DNA of 55,144 bases from the NCBI GenBank assembly GCA_036271795.1, contig DATAZY010000104.1, positions 1 through 55,144 of the forward strand. Direction: 5' to 3'. The notes below the pieces were generated by a model, which worked only from the letters and a program-made list of their open reading frames with translations, did no database searches and had not been told where the DNA came from. The stretch comes from Galbitalea sp036271795. GTDB lineage: Bacteria; Actinomycetota; Actinomycetes; Actinomycetales; Microbacteriaceae. The translations under genes were made by a program, and so were the position numbers. Below, one piece after another: positions 31,538 through 39,183 of this stretch. Numbering within the stretch: position 1 is the first letter of the stretch; every line of letters begins with the position of its first letter.

Positions 31538-33625
31538 GTGCCCACTCGCATTTACGTAACCTCGGCCGAGGGGCACACCGGAAAATCGACGGTCGCGCTC
31601 GGCGTGCTGGAAACTCTCGTTCGCGAGGCCGGTCGGGTCGGGGTTTTCCGTCCCATCGCACGTTCAACGACCGAGCCAGATTACGTGTTGCAGCTGCTGC
31701 TCGAGCACAACACCGCGGACATCTCATATGAGGACTGCATCGGTGTCACCTACGAGCGGGTGCACACCGATCCGGAAGGCGCGCTCACCGATATCGTGTC
31801 GCGCTTCGCCGCCGTCGAGCGGGTGTGCGACGCGGTCCTCATCCTTGGCTCGGATTTCACCGACATCGGCAGCCCGACCGAGCTGTCCTACAACGCGAGG
31901 ATCGCCGCCAACCTTGGCGCTCCGGTCCTGTTGGTGCTCGGCGGGCGCCGGAACGAAGGCGAAGGCGCTCGCAGCCCGGATGAGATGCGCCAGGTCGCCG
32001 ACCTCACGACCGCGGAGCTCCGAGAGCAACACGCCGGACTGCTCGCGGTGGTCGTCAATCGCGCCGACCCAACGCAGCTCAAGGAGATCGATAAGGTCGT
32101 CTCTGCCGCTCTCGTCGAGAGCGTTCCGGTCTGGGCAATCCCGGAGGACCCGTTTCTCGTCGCTCCGACGCTCGGAGTGATTCTGGAAGCGACGGATGCC
32201 CGCCAGCTGTGGGGAGACGCCGCGCTGCTCGAGCGAGAGTCGCTCGGAACCATCGTCGCCGCGATGACAATGGAAAACGTGCTGACCCGCCTCACAGAAG
32301 GAGCCGTCGTGGTGACGCCGGGTGACCGGGCGGACGTGCTGGTCGGCGTGCTACTCGCGCACGCCTCTGGGACGTTTCCGTCGCTTACCGGCGTCATCCT
32401 GAACGGGGGATTCGAGCTCGCGCCCCAGGTGCAGAGGCTCGTGTCCGGTATCGGGTCAACGCTGCCGATCGCGATGTCGAGCCTCGGCACCTTCGACGTG
32501 CTCCGCCGGATCGCGCAGACGCGCGGCCGACTGGCAGCAGATTCACCGCGCAAGTACGACACGGCCCGAGCCCTTTTCGACCAGCACGTCGACGCCGACG
32601 AGTTGCTGCGACGGCTCCACGTGAACCCGTCGAACGTGGTCACGCCGCTCATGTTCGAGTACGGAATTCTCGAGCGGGCGCGCGAGAACCTCAAGCACAT
32701 CGTGTTACCGGAAGGCAACGACGACCGGATCCTGAAAGCCGCCAGCACGCTCCTGCAGCGCAAGGTCGCGAAGCTCACGATTCTCGGCGCCGAAGCAACG
32801 GTTCGCGCGAGGGCCACCGAGCTGGGACTCGACCTGAGCGAGGCCGACATCATCGATCCGCTCACCTCGGAACTGCGCCAGCGATTTGCGGAGGAGTACG
32901 CACACATCCGCTCGCCGAAAGGCGTCTCGGTCCAACAGGCCGCCGACACCGTGACCGACGGCTCCTACTTTGGCACCATGATGGTTCACGACGGGCTGGC
33001 CGACGGGATGGTGTCGGGCGCGATTCACACGACCGCGAACACGATCCGCCCCGCCTTCGAAATCATCAAAACGCGCCCCGGCGTCTCCGTCGTGTCGAGC
33101 GTGTTCCTGATGGCACTGGCCGACCGAGTTCTCGTCTACGGCGACTGCGCGGTCATCCCGGACCCGACTTCCGAGCAACTCGCCGACATCGCGATCTCGT
33201 CGTCCGAAACGGCGGTCCAATTCGGAATCGAGCCGAGGGTCGCGATGCTCAGCTATTCGACCGGAGAGTCCGGCAGCGGGGCGGATGTCGAGAAGGTTCG
33301 CGCGGCGACCGCACTCGTGCGTGCGCGCAATCCTGAGCTCCTCGTCGACGGCCCCATCCAATATGACGCGGCGGCGGATGCGACGGTCGGTGCGCTGAAA
33401 ATGCCGGGTTCCCAGGTAGCCGGGCGCGCAACCGTCTTCATCTTCCCCGACCTGAACACCGGCAACAACACCTACAAGGCCGTGCAGCGCAGCGCGGGAG
33501 CCGTCGCGATTGGACCGGTTCTGCAGGGGCTGAACAAGCCGGTCAACGACCTGTCCCGAGGGGCGCTCGTCGAGGACATCGTCAACACCGTTGCAATCAC
33601 GGCGATCCAGGCTGCCGCGCAGTGA
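31538..33625 (+). CDS. pta: Phosphate acetyltransferase
   Basis: The 695-residue protein is the long Pta form. It has an N-terminal P-loop/BioD-like domain (A-E-G-H-T-G-K-S-T-V-A-L-G-V), a DRTGG-type middle domain, and the C-terminal phosphotransacetylase domain from about residue 385 (L-P-E-G-N-D-D-R-I-L-K-A, S-Y-S-T-G-E-S-G-S-G, N-T-Y-K-A-V-Q-R). It interconverts acetyl-CoA and acetyl phosphate in the cytosol. Start is GTG 31538. The stop overlaps the ackA start by 4 bp. Confidence 0.97.
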   Translation: MPTRIYVTSAEGHTGKSTVALGVLETLVREAGRVGVFRPIARSTTEPDYVLQLLLEHNTADISYEDCIGVTYERVHTDPEGALTDIVSRFAAVERVCDAVLILGSDFTDIGSPTELSYNARIAANLGAPVLLVLGGRRNEGEGARSPDEMRQVADLTTAELREQHAGLLAVVVNRADPTQLKEIDKVVSAALVESVPVWAIPEDPFLVAPTLGVILEATDARQLWGDAALLERESLGTIVAAMTMENVLTRLTEGAVVVTPGDRADVLVGVLLAHASGTFPSLTGVILNGGFELAPQVQRLVSGIGSTLPIAMSSLGTFDVLRRIAQTRGRLAADSPRKYDTARALFDQHVDADELLRRLHVNPSNVVTPLMFEYGILERARENLKHIVLPEGNDDRILKAASTLLQRKVAKLTILGAEATVRARATELGLDLSEADIIDPLTSELRQRFAEEYAHIRSPKGVSVQQAADTVTDGSYFGTMMVHDGLADGMVSGAIHTTANTIRPAFEIIKTRPGVSVVSSVFLMALADRVLVYGDCAVIPDPTSEQLADIAISSSETAVQFGIEPRVAMLSYSTGESGSGADVEKVRAATALVRARNPELLVDGPIQYDAAADATVGALKMPGSQVAGRATVFIFPDLNTGNNTYKAVQRSAGAVAIGPVLQGLNKPVNDLSRGALVEDIVNTVAITAIQAAAQ

Positions 33626-34749
33626 CCGAGGTCTTCGTCGTCAACTCCGGTTCCTCATCCATTAAGTACCAGCTCGTGGATGTCGAAACCGGCGAGGCGA
33701 TCGTGAACGGGCTGATCGAACGGATCGGCAAGCCCGGCTCGAAAGCAAAGGACCACGTTGCGGGCATGAAGATCGCCCTCGCCGCGCTCGGAACGGGACA
33801 CGACATCACCGCTGTCGGCCACCGTGTCGTTCACGGCGGAACCGTCTTCACCGAGGCCACGCTCATCACCGACAAGGTGGAGAAGCAGATCGAGGCGCTC
33901 TCGCCGCTGGCGCCGCTCCACAATCCGGCGAACCTCATCGGAATTCGGGCCGCGCGCAAGGCCATGCCGGATCTGCCCCAGGTCGCCGTGTTCGACACGG
34001 CGTTCCACGGGACCCTGAAGCCGGACGCTTTCACCTACGCGATCGACGCGAATGTCGCGGCCAAATACTCGATTCGCCGCTACGGATTCCACGGGACGTC
34101 CCACAAGTACGTTTCCGAGCGCGCCGCCGAGTTTCTCGGGAGACCTCTGAAAGACACCAAAACGATCGTGCTACATCTCGGTAACGGCGCATCCGCCTGT
34201 GCCGTCGACGGTGGCGAATCGATCGACACGAGCATGGGCATGACGCCACTGGAAGGTCTCGTAATGGGGACCCGGTCCGGCGACCTCGACCCCGCCATCC
34301 TGGGCTACCTGCATCGCCAGGCCGGCCTGAGTTTCACCAAACTCGACGACCTCCTCAACCTGGGCAGCGGACTGCTCGGCCTGACCGGTGAGGGCGACAT
34401 GCGAGACGTTCAGGACGCGGCGTCGGGCGGCGATGAGAAGGCCGAGGCCGCGCTCGCCGTGTATCGGCATCGCATCCGGCACTACGTCGGCGCCTATCTC
34501 GCACAGCTCGGCCGACTGGATGCGCTGGTCTTCACTGCGGGCGTCGGTGAGAACAGCGTCGCGCTTCGGTCGCAGGCGCTCGAGGGACTCGAAGGGCTCG
34601 GCATCTCGGTCGACCCCGCTCGCAACGCTTCGAAGTCACGAGATGCCCGCTACATCTCGCCCGACGGATCGCCGGTCGCCGTGCTGGTCATTCCGACGAA
34701 CGAGGAACTTGAGATCGCGCGGCAAACTGTCGCTGTGATCCAAGCCTGA
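33622..34749 (+). CDS. ackA: Acetate kinase
   Basis: The 375-residue protein has V-N-S-G-S-S-S-I-K-Y at the N-terminus, G-H-R-V-V-H-G-G, Y-G-F-H-G-T-S-H-K-Y-V, H-L-G-N-G-A-S and the F-T-A-G-V-G-E-N-S segment, all diagnostic of acetate kinase (ASKHA fold). It converts acetyl phosphate and ADP to acetate and ATP. GTG 33622 overlaps the pta stop. Its last 62 bp overlap the 3' end of the convergent membrane-protein gene. Confidence 0.97.
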   Translation: MTEVFVVNSGSSSIKYQLVDVETGEAIVNGLIERIGKPGSKAKDHVAGMKIALAALGTGHDITAVGHRVVHGGTVFTEATLITDKVEKQIEALSPLAPLHNPANLIGIRAARKAMPDLPQVAVFDTAFHGTLKPDAFTYAIDANVAAKYSIRRYGFHGTSHKYVSERAAEFLGRPLKDTKTIVLHLGNGASACAVDGGESIDTSMGMTPLEGLVMGTRSGDLDPAILGYLHRQAGLSFTKLDDLLNLGSGLLGLTGEGDMRDVQDAASGGDEKAEAALAVYRHRIRHYVGAYLAQLGRLDALVFTAGVGENSVALRSQALEGLEGLGISVDPARNASKSRDARYISPDGSPVAVLVIPTNEELEIARQTVAVIQA

Positions 34750-35284
34750 TCCGCCACAACCAGAACCACGTGCCGCCGAGCACGAGCATCGACACGAGCC
34801 AGCCGAGGCCGACGAGGAGTTGGATGTTGCCGTCGCGGTCCTCAGAGGGCTTCAGCGATTGGCCGGCGGTGACGAACTGGTTGCCGACCTTCAGCGTTAC
34901 GGTCGCGAATCGCAGTCCTGCTTGTGGTTGCCAGGTGACATTGTCCTGACCCGTTTTCGCGGCGTTGGCGAGGACCCCGGTCGGAAGCGAAACAAGCGTG
35001 CCCTTAAGGAATCCACTGCCGCTCGTTGGGCTGCCCTGGGCATCCTCGACGACGACAAACGCGGCGAGGCTGCGCGATAGGTCGACGTGCGGTTGAGCAT
35101 CGATCGTCGTGGTCTGGCCTTCACGAAGCTCGGCGGCGACCTGGCTGGCAAGCCGGAGTGGCGCCTCGTTCGCACCCTGCCGATCGAGCTGCTGGGCAAC
35201 GACGTAGATGGTGCCGAACAGGATCGTCGCGACAACAATTGCCGCGAGCCGGGGCAGCCGGACGTGCCACCAATTGACGTTCAC
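34688..35284 (-). CDS. Unknown membrane protein
   Basis: The 198-residue protein has an N-terminal helix (residues about 11-30, L-A-A-I-V-V-A-T-I-L-F-G-T-I-Y-V-V-A), a roughly 120-residue extracytoplasmic region (L-A-A-F-V-V-V-E-D-A-Q-G-S-P), and a second helix near 158-176 (L-L-V-G-L-G-W-L-V-S-M-L-V-L-G-G), ending in a basic tail. The two-helix layout resembles the sensor half of a receptor but no signalling domain follows. It overlaps ackA tail to tail by 62 bp. Confidence 0.65.
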   Translation of the reverse strand: MNVNWWHVRLPRLAAIVVATILFGTIYVVAQQLDRQGANEAPLRLASQVAAELREGQTTTIDAQPHVDLSRSLAAFVVVEDAQGSPTSGSGFLKGTLVSLPTGVLANAAKTGQDNVTWQPQAGLRFATVTLKVGNQFVTAGQSLKPSEDRDGNIQLLVGLGWLVSMLVLGGTWFWLWRIRLGSQRQFAARSQVPRSSE

Positions 35285-35355
35285 ACGAGCAGCCTAGGTC
35301 GAGGATGCTTAAGGCTTCGTCCCACTCGCGGATGATTTCGGCGGCCACTTTCACG

Positions 35356-35361
35356 TAAACT
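35356..35361 (+). promoter_or_regulatory. -10 box of the SRP RNA gene
   Basis: TAAACT lies 8 bp before the first base of the SRP RNA (35369). No convincing -35 box is seen at the usual distance. Confidence 0.5.
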
Positions 35362-35368
35362 GATCGAC

Positions 35369-35456
35369 GGCTCCTCGCGTGGCGCCATCCAGGCCAACTC
35401 CCCCAGGGCGGAAACGCAGCAAGGGTAACCGGGCTCTGACGGGTGCGCGAGGGGTC
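35369..35456 (+). ncRNA. ffs: Signal recognition particle RNA, small bacterial type
   Basis: The 88-nt sequence has complementary ends (GGCTCCTCGCG at 35369 with CGCGAGGGGTC ending 35456). It has the conserved SRP RNA apical domain: CCAACTCCCCCAGGGCGG, the GGAAACGCAGCAAGGG loop region, then GGGCTCTGACGGGTG. It binds Ffh and directs membrane proteins to the translocon. A TTTTC run follows the 3' end at 35461. Confidence 0.92.
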
Positions 35457-35517
35457 ATACTTTTCTGGCCAGTGCGCCGCAGGTCCGCGAATTCCGCCGG
35501 GCCGCTACCATCTAGCC

Positions 35518-36156
35518 ATGGTCGACGATCCGCCCGCCCAACATGCGCGCGACCACCGGCACGAGCGGTCGGGGAAACCCGCCACCTGGTACGGCGTCAT
35601 CGGCCAGGTTGTCGCGTGGACCGTTGCGGCGCTGCTGTTCGCGCTCATCCTCATTCTGGTCGTCGTGCCCAGGGTGACTGGTTCTACTCCGTACACGATT
35701 CTCACCGGATCGATGGTGCCGCAGATGCCCCCCGGGACCATCGTCGTCGACCGGCCGGAGCCGTTTTCAGCCATCAGGGTTGGGGATGTCCTCACCTACC
35801 AGATCGCGTCCGGGGAGCCTGCAGTCGTCACCCATCGCGTGATTGCCATCAACGTGGAGTCGGACGGGTCGCAGACCCTGACGATGAAAGGCGACGCGAA
35901 TCCATCCCCGGATCTGAAGCACATCATCAGCAAACAGGTGCGGGGAGTCGTCTGGTACTCGATTCCCTACGTCGGATACATCGGTGCGGTCGGCTCGGCG
36001 GATGGTCGGTCGATTGCCGCGCGAGTCATCGGCGCGGGCCTCATTGTTTATGCGCTCGTCGTTCTCATCCTGACCCTCGTTCGGGGCAAATCTCCCCGAA
36101 ATGGTGGCAGACGACGCGGCAACCGCAGCGGTAACGTCACAACCAATCAGGAGTAG
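35518..36156 (+). CDS. Signal peptidase I, S26B (SipW/ER) type
   Basis: From ATG 35518 the protein has 212 residues: a cytosolic basic start, a helix near residues 28-52, the catalytic T-G-S-M-V-P-Q-M serine motif, V-T-H-R-V-I with the histidine that replaces the usual lysine in the S26B group, K-G-D-A-N-P-S-P-D, and a C-terminal helix. It probably processes the alternate-type signal peptides of the next three or four surface proteins, as SipW does for TasA-type fibre proteins. The frame is open further upstream into the SRP RNA, which is not coding. Confidence 0.88.
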   Translation: MVDDPPAQHARDHRHERSGKPATWYGVIGQVVAWTVAALLFALILILVVVPRVTGSTPYTILTGSMVPQMPPGTIVVDRPEPFSAIRVGDVLTYQIASGEPAVVTHRVIAINVESDGSQTLTMKGDANPSPDLKHIISKQVRGVVWYSIPYVGYIGAVGSADGRSIAARVIGAGLIVYALVVLILTLVRGKSPRNGGRRRGNRSGNVTTNQE

Positions 36157-36160
36157 ACAG

Positions 36161-36202
36161 TTCGGTTGTAACCACCCGAAACATCGGTTGTAGCCACCCG
36201 AA
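36161..36202. promoter_or_regulatory. Tandem 20-bp operators upstream of the surface-protein operon
   Basis: TTCGGTTGTAACCACCCGAA (36161-36180) and ATCGGTTGTAGCCACCCGAA (36183-36202) match at 18 of 20 positions and start 22 bp apart, two helical turns. Each is itself an imperfect palindrome with ends CGG-x-TG and CA-x-CCG. They look like a binding site for a dimeric regulator, upstream of the first surface protein gene. Confidence 0.5.
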
Positions 36203-36261
36203 GGCGTGAACTTGCGCTGCTCTGTCCTCTCGACGTGCATTTGACTAGGGAGGCATTTCCA

Positions 36262-36810
36262 ATGCGCAACGTAACTAAAGCAGTAATCGCCGGCGCGGCT
36301 GGCGTTGCTCTACTCGCGGGGGGAGCGGGTTCACTCGCTTTTTGGACCGACACCAAAACGGGCTCATCGATCGCCATTTCTTCCGGCGACCTGAGCCTGG
36401 GCACCATCACGGACAGCACCGGCTGGACCATCGAGCAGAACGCCGCCGGCGTTCCCGTTCCGCAGACGGCCGCCGTCGCCTATGTACCAGGTACGACCCT
36501 TGTCGTTCCCGGCGACGTGCTGACGAAGACTGTTGCGGTTCCGGTGAACATCTCCGGTCTCGACAACAAGGCCACTCTCGTAGTCACGGGAGCAACGACC
36601 CCGAGCAACGCGCTGTCCAGCCAGCTCACGGCCGTCGTGACGAGCGTCAACGGAGTGGCCGGAAGCACGGCATCGCTGACGTCGGCAGACGATGGCACCG
36701 TTAACGTGGTCTTCACAGTCACCATCCCGTGGACGACGGACAACACCGCCAAGGTGCTGACGACCAACTTCCAGGCCACCTACACGCTGACGCAGGTTTC
36801 GGCAGCCTGA
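36262..36810 (+). CDS. Alternate-type signal peptide surface protein 1 (SipW/TasA-like substrate)
   Basis: From ATG 36262, behind an AGGGAGG ribosome site, the protein has 182 residues. The N-terminus (M-R-N-V-T-K-A-V-I-A-G-A-A-G-V-A-L-L-A-G-G) leads to A-F-W-T-D-T, the signature of alternate-type signal peptides cut by SipW-like peptidases. The mature part is Thr/Val/Ser-rich with a beta-sandwich look and no cysteines, as in TasA/camelysin-like fibre subunits. It follows its peptidase in the same direction. Confidence 0.82.
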   Translation: MRNVTKAVIAGAAGVALLAGGAGSLAFWTDTKTGSSIAISSGDLSLGTITDSTGWTIEQNAAGVPVPQTAAVAYVPGTTLVVPGDVLTKTVAVPVNISGLDNKATLVVTGATTPSNALSSQLTAVVTSVNGVAGSTASLTSADDGTVNVVFTVTIPWTTDNTAKVLTTNFQATYTLTQVSAA

Positions 36811-36871
36811 TAGTTCGCATCGCGTGCGGGGACTTCGGTTCCCGCACGCGACTCGAACCCGTGGGTCAACC

Positions 36872-37525
36872 ATGTCACCCGGACTGAAGCACGCCGCGGT
36901 CGCCGCAGTTGCGGCCGCGGTCCTTGGTGCGCTCCTGCTCGGGTCGCCCGGAACATTTGCCAGCCTGAACGCGACGAAGACCGGCTCGTCAGTTGTGATC
37001 ACCTCTGGCACAATCACCGCCTCGGTCGCAGGCCCAACCACGGGCACCGTCTCTACGGGAACCGCACCCGCAGGCGTTGTCGTCGACGCGGGATCCGTCG
37101 GGATCATTCCCGGCATCCAGGCGCAGACACTCACCTACTCGGTCACGAACAGCAGTTCGTCTGCATCGCCGGCCGCAATCAGTTCGATCCGCGTGGTTAG
37201 CACGAGCATCACCGACGCGACGCGCTGGGGACACATCCAGCCTTACCTCGCCGTCACGGTCGCGGTCAACGGCGGCTCAGCTGTCGCCGTACCCTCGAGC
37301 GCGATCACGTCGACCGGAATCGATGCCACCATCTCGGGCACCGTCAACGTACAGCCGGGCGCGACTGTTCCGGTCGTGATCTCATTCACGATTCCGGCGA
37401 CCTCAGGCACCATCGACCTACTGCGGCAGTTGCAGCCGGACCGCAGCTCGGCGCTGACGATCGCATCGATCATCGGTCTTGCGCCCGTTTTCACGCTCAC
37501 CCAAACTTCGATTGCGGCGCCATGA
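36872..37525 (+). CDS. Alternate-type signal peptide surface protein 2
   Basis: From ATG 36872 the protein has 217 residues with an alanine-rich signal region (A-A-V-A-A-V-A-A-A-V-L-G-A-L-L) and F-A-S-L-N-A-T-K-T-G-S-S after cleavage, close to the F-W-T-D-T-K-T-G-S-S of protein 1. The rest is Ser/Thr/Val-rich beta structure (V-T-V-A-V-N-G-G, G-T-V-N-V-Q-P-G). It is probably a paralogous fibre or surface subunit. The stop overlaps the start of the next gene (ATGATG). Confidence 0.75.
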   Translation: MSPGLKHAAVAAVAAAVLGALLLGSPGTFASLNATKTGSSVVITSGTITASVAGPTTGTVSTGTAPAGVVVDAGSVGIIPGIQAQTLTYSVTNSSSSASPAAISSIRVVSTSITDATRWGHIQPYLAVTVAVNGGSAVAVPSSAITSTGIDATISGTVNVQPGATVPVVISFTIPATSGTIDLLRQLQPDRSSALTIASIIGLAPVFTLTQTSIAAP

Positions 37526-38520
37526 TGACGCGCCGGAGATTCAGGATGGCCATTCCGGCCGCACTCGCGGCGGCGTTCGCCCTGGTTCTCGTTTCACTGC
37601 CAACCGAGGGATCGGGTGCTCTATGGACCACGACGACTACCGCTTCGACAGCAGCAGCTGGAACTGGGCAATGGTGCGCAGCCCCGGATCCGAGCGAGGT
37701 CGGCGCGCGTTACATCCGGCTGAGCTCGATCACGACGAGCGTGGGCACGAACCAGTTCATGGCGATCGTCCCCGTCGCGAACAACGCCGCCTGGGGTGGC
37801 GGCACCGGATCGAAATCGTTGAACGTGCGGCTGTGGGGCTGTCAGAGCGCACCGGTAGGAAGTCTTCGCGTGACCGCGTGGTCGAATCCGGCCACGGCGC
37901 TCGGCATGACCTGGCTCGCGGGAGGCACGGTAGCGCCAGCGTCGCGGCTCAATCCGGCGAGCGCCGCCGGGACTGACCTGGAGACTCGGGCACAGCTCGC
38001 TACGGTCACCGGATCGCCTGCTCCGGTGCTTGGAAGCCCATCGGGGGATGTGCGCCGATACAGCTGGATCATCGCTGGCGGTCGCACGAATGCATCTCCG
38101 GCAACCGAAGCTACGGATCCGCCGCAGTGCACCTACTTCACGAATCTGCTTGGTGGCGCCGCCTGCCCGGTGGCCATCACGAACTCCTCAGGCGGGGATA
38201 GCACTTTCGCGAACCTTTTCGATGTCACACCATGGACCGGATCAACAATCAGCTCAATCACATATACAGCGCACACTTGGGCGACCCAGTCGTCGACCGG
38301 TTGGGGAACCACCAACGGCTGGCTTAATGTGACCTGCGGCACCCTTGGATTTCTCGAATGCGGGACGAATGTCACGACGACTTTCCTGACTGGCACTTCG
38401 GCATCTGATGCGTCGCTGCTCGCGAGCAACAACGGCAATCTTCTTCAGTGGCTGGTCGTTCAGTGGACCGGCACGACCACGCCACCCTCCGACCTCGTTC
38501 TCGAGGTGTTTCTGCAGTGA
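37522..38520 (+). CDS. Alternate-type signal peptide surface protein 3, Cys-containing
   Basis: The 332-residue protein begins at ATG 37522 (or 37525) with a basic start, a hydrophobic run (I-P-A-A-L-A-A-A-F-A-L-V-L-V) and G-A-L-W-T-T-T-T, again the W-T motif after the signal. The large mature region has seven or so cysteines (Q-W-C, W-G-C, Q-C-T, A-A-C-P, V-T-C, L-E-C) and Trp/Gly-rich segments, unlike its neighbours, suggesting disulfide-stabilised domains. It may be a tip or minor component. Coupled at both ends to its neighbours by overlaps. Confidence 0.75.
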   Translation: MMTRRRFRMAIPAALAAAFALVLVSLPTEGSGALWTTTTTASTAAAGTGQWCAAPDPSEVGARYIRLSSITTSVGTNQFMAIVPVANNAAWGGGTGSKSLNVRLWGCQSAPVGSLRVTAWSNPATALGMTWLAGGTVAPASRLNPASAAGTDLETRAQLATVTGSPAPVLGSPSGDVRRYSWIIAGGRTNASPATEATDPPQCTYFTNLLGGAACPVAITNSSGGDSTFANLFDVTPWTGSTISSITYTAHTWATQSSTGWGTTNGWLNVTCGTLGFLECGTNVTTTFLTGTSASDASLLASNNGNLLQWLVVQWTGTTTPPSDLVLEVFLQ

Positions 38521-39158
38521 ACATCCTCGGTGTGCTGTTGGCGATTGTGATTGCGAGCGCGCCACCTCCGACCTCCGCGGACTGGAGCATCACGCCCACC
38601 TCTGGGCCCGCGGTATCGGCACCCGGTACGAGTGCAAATCCCGACCTGATGCCGGGACAGTCCAGCACGAGCGGCTACCTGATCACGCATACCGATGCTA
38701 TTTATGGACCGCTCGACATTTCTGCAACCTCAACGGATGCTCCAAGCGATTTTGAGGACCATCTGCTTGTCACCGTCGCCGTCAATGGAGTCGTCGGGCA
38801 GACACAGACCCTGGCAGGCCTCCTGTGGGACTCGGACGTCGCTCGGGCCACGAACGCGTTGCCGAGCGGTCCGGATGTGCTCACGGTGACGATCAAATTC
38901 GATCCGAACGCGGGCCCGACGGAGCGACTGCGAAACATCGACTTCACGCTTTTCGCAACGGTGAGCAATGAGGTAGTGCAGCTTCCCATGCAGCCTTCCG
39001 ATCCCACTTCGCCCGTCCCACCGCTGGCCCCGACGGGCCAAGAGATCTCCGTGGCCGCGCTCGTGCTCGGCGGATCCCTGACGGGATTTGGCATCGTTCT
39101 TATCCTTCGCAGGCGTCGGAGCAAACCCGATCGGGACTTCGCGCAGGGGGCCGACTGA
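38517..39158 (+). CDS. LAPTG-anchored surface protein
   Basis: From GTG 38517, overlapping the previous stop, the protein has 213 residues. It has an N-terminal signal helix (I-L-G-V-L-L-A-I-V-I-A-S-A), then A-D-W-S-I-T-P-T-S-G-P, a beta-rich body, and a C-terminal sorting signal: L-A-P-T-G-Q-E, a 20-residue helix and R-R-R-R-S-K. This predicts covalent wall attachment by a class E-type sortase (LAxTG), although no sortase gene is in the window. It may anchor the assembled surface structure. Confidence 0.8.
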   Translation: MNILGVLLAIVIASAPPPTSADWSITPTSGPAVSAPGTSANPDLMPGQSSTSGYLITHTDAIYGPLDISATSTDAPSDFEDHLLVTVAVNGVVGQTQTLAGLLWDSDVARATNALPSGPDVLTVTIKFDPNAGPTERLRNIDFTLFATVSNEVVQLPMQPSDPTSPVPPLAPTGQEISVAALVLGGSLTGFGIVLILRRRRSKPDRDFAQGAD

Positions 39159-39183
39159 CGTCGGGCCTGCCGACTATCCTTTA

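Noticed and set aside
35379..35517. Coding frames through the SRP RNA leading into the signal peptidase
   Set aside because: The RNA fold and conserved loop are clear, and the peptidase N-terminus begins naturally at ATG 35518.
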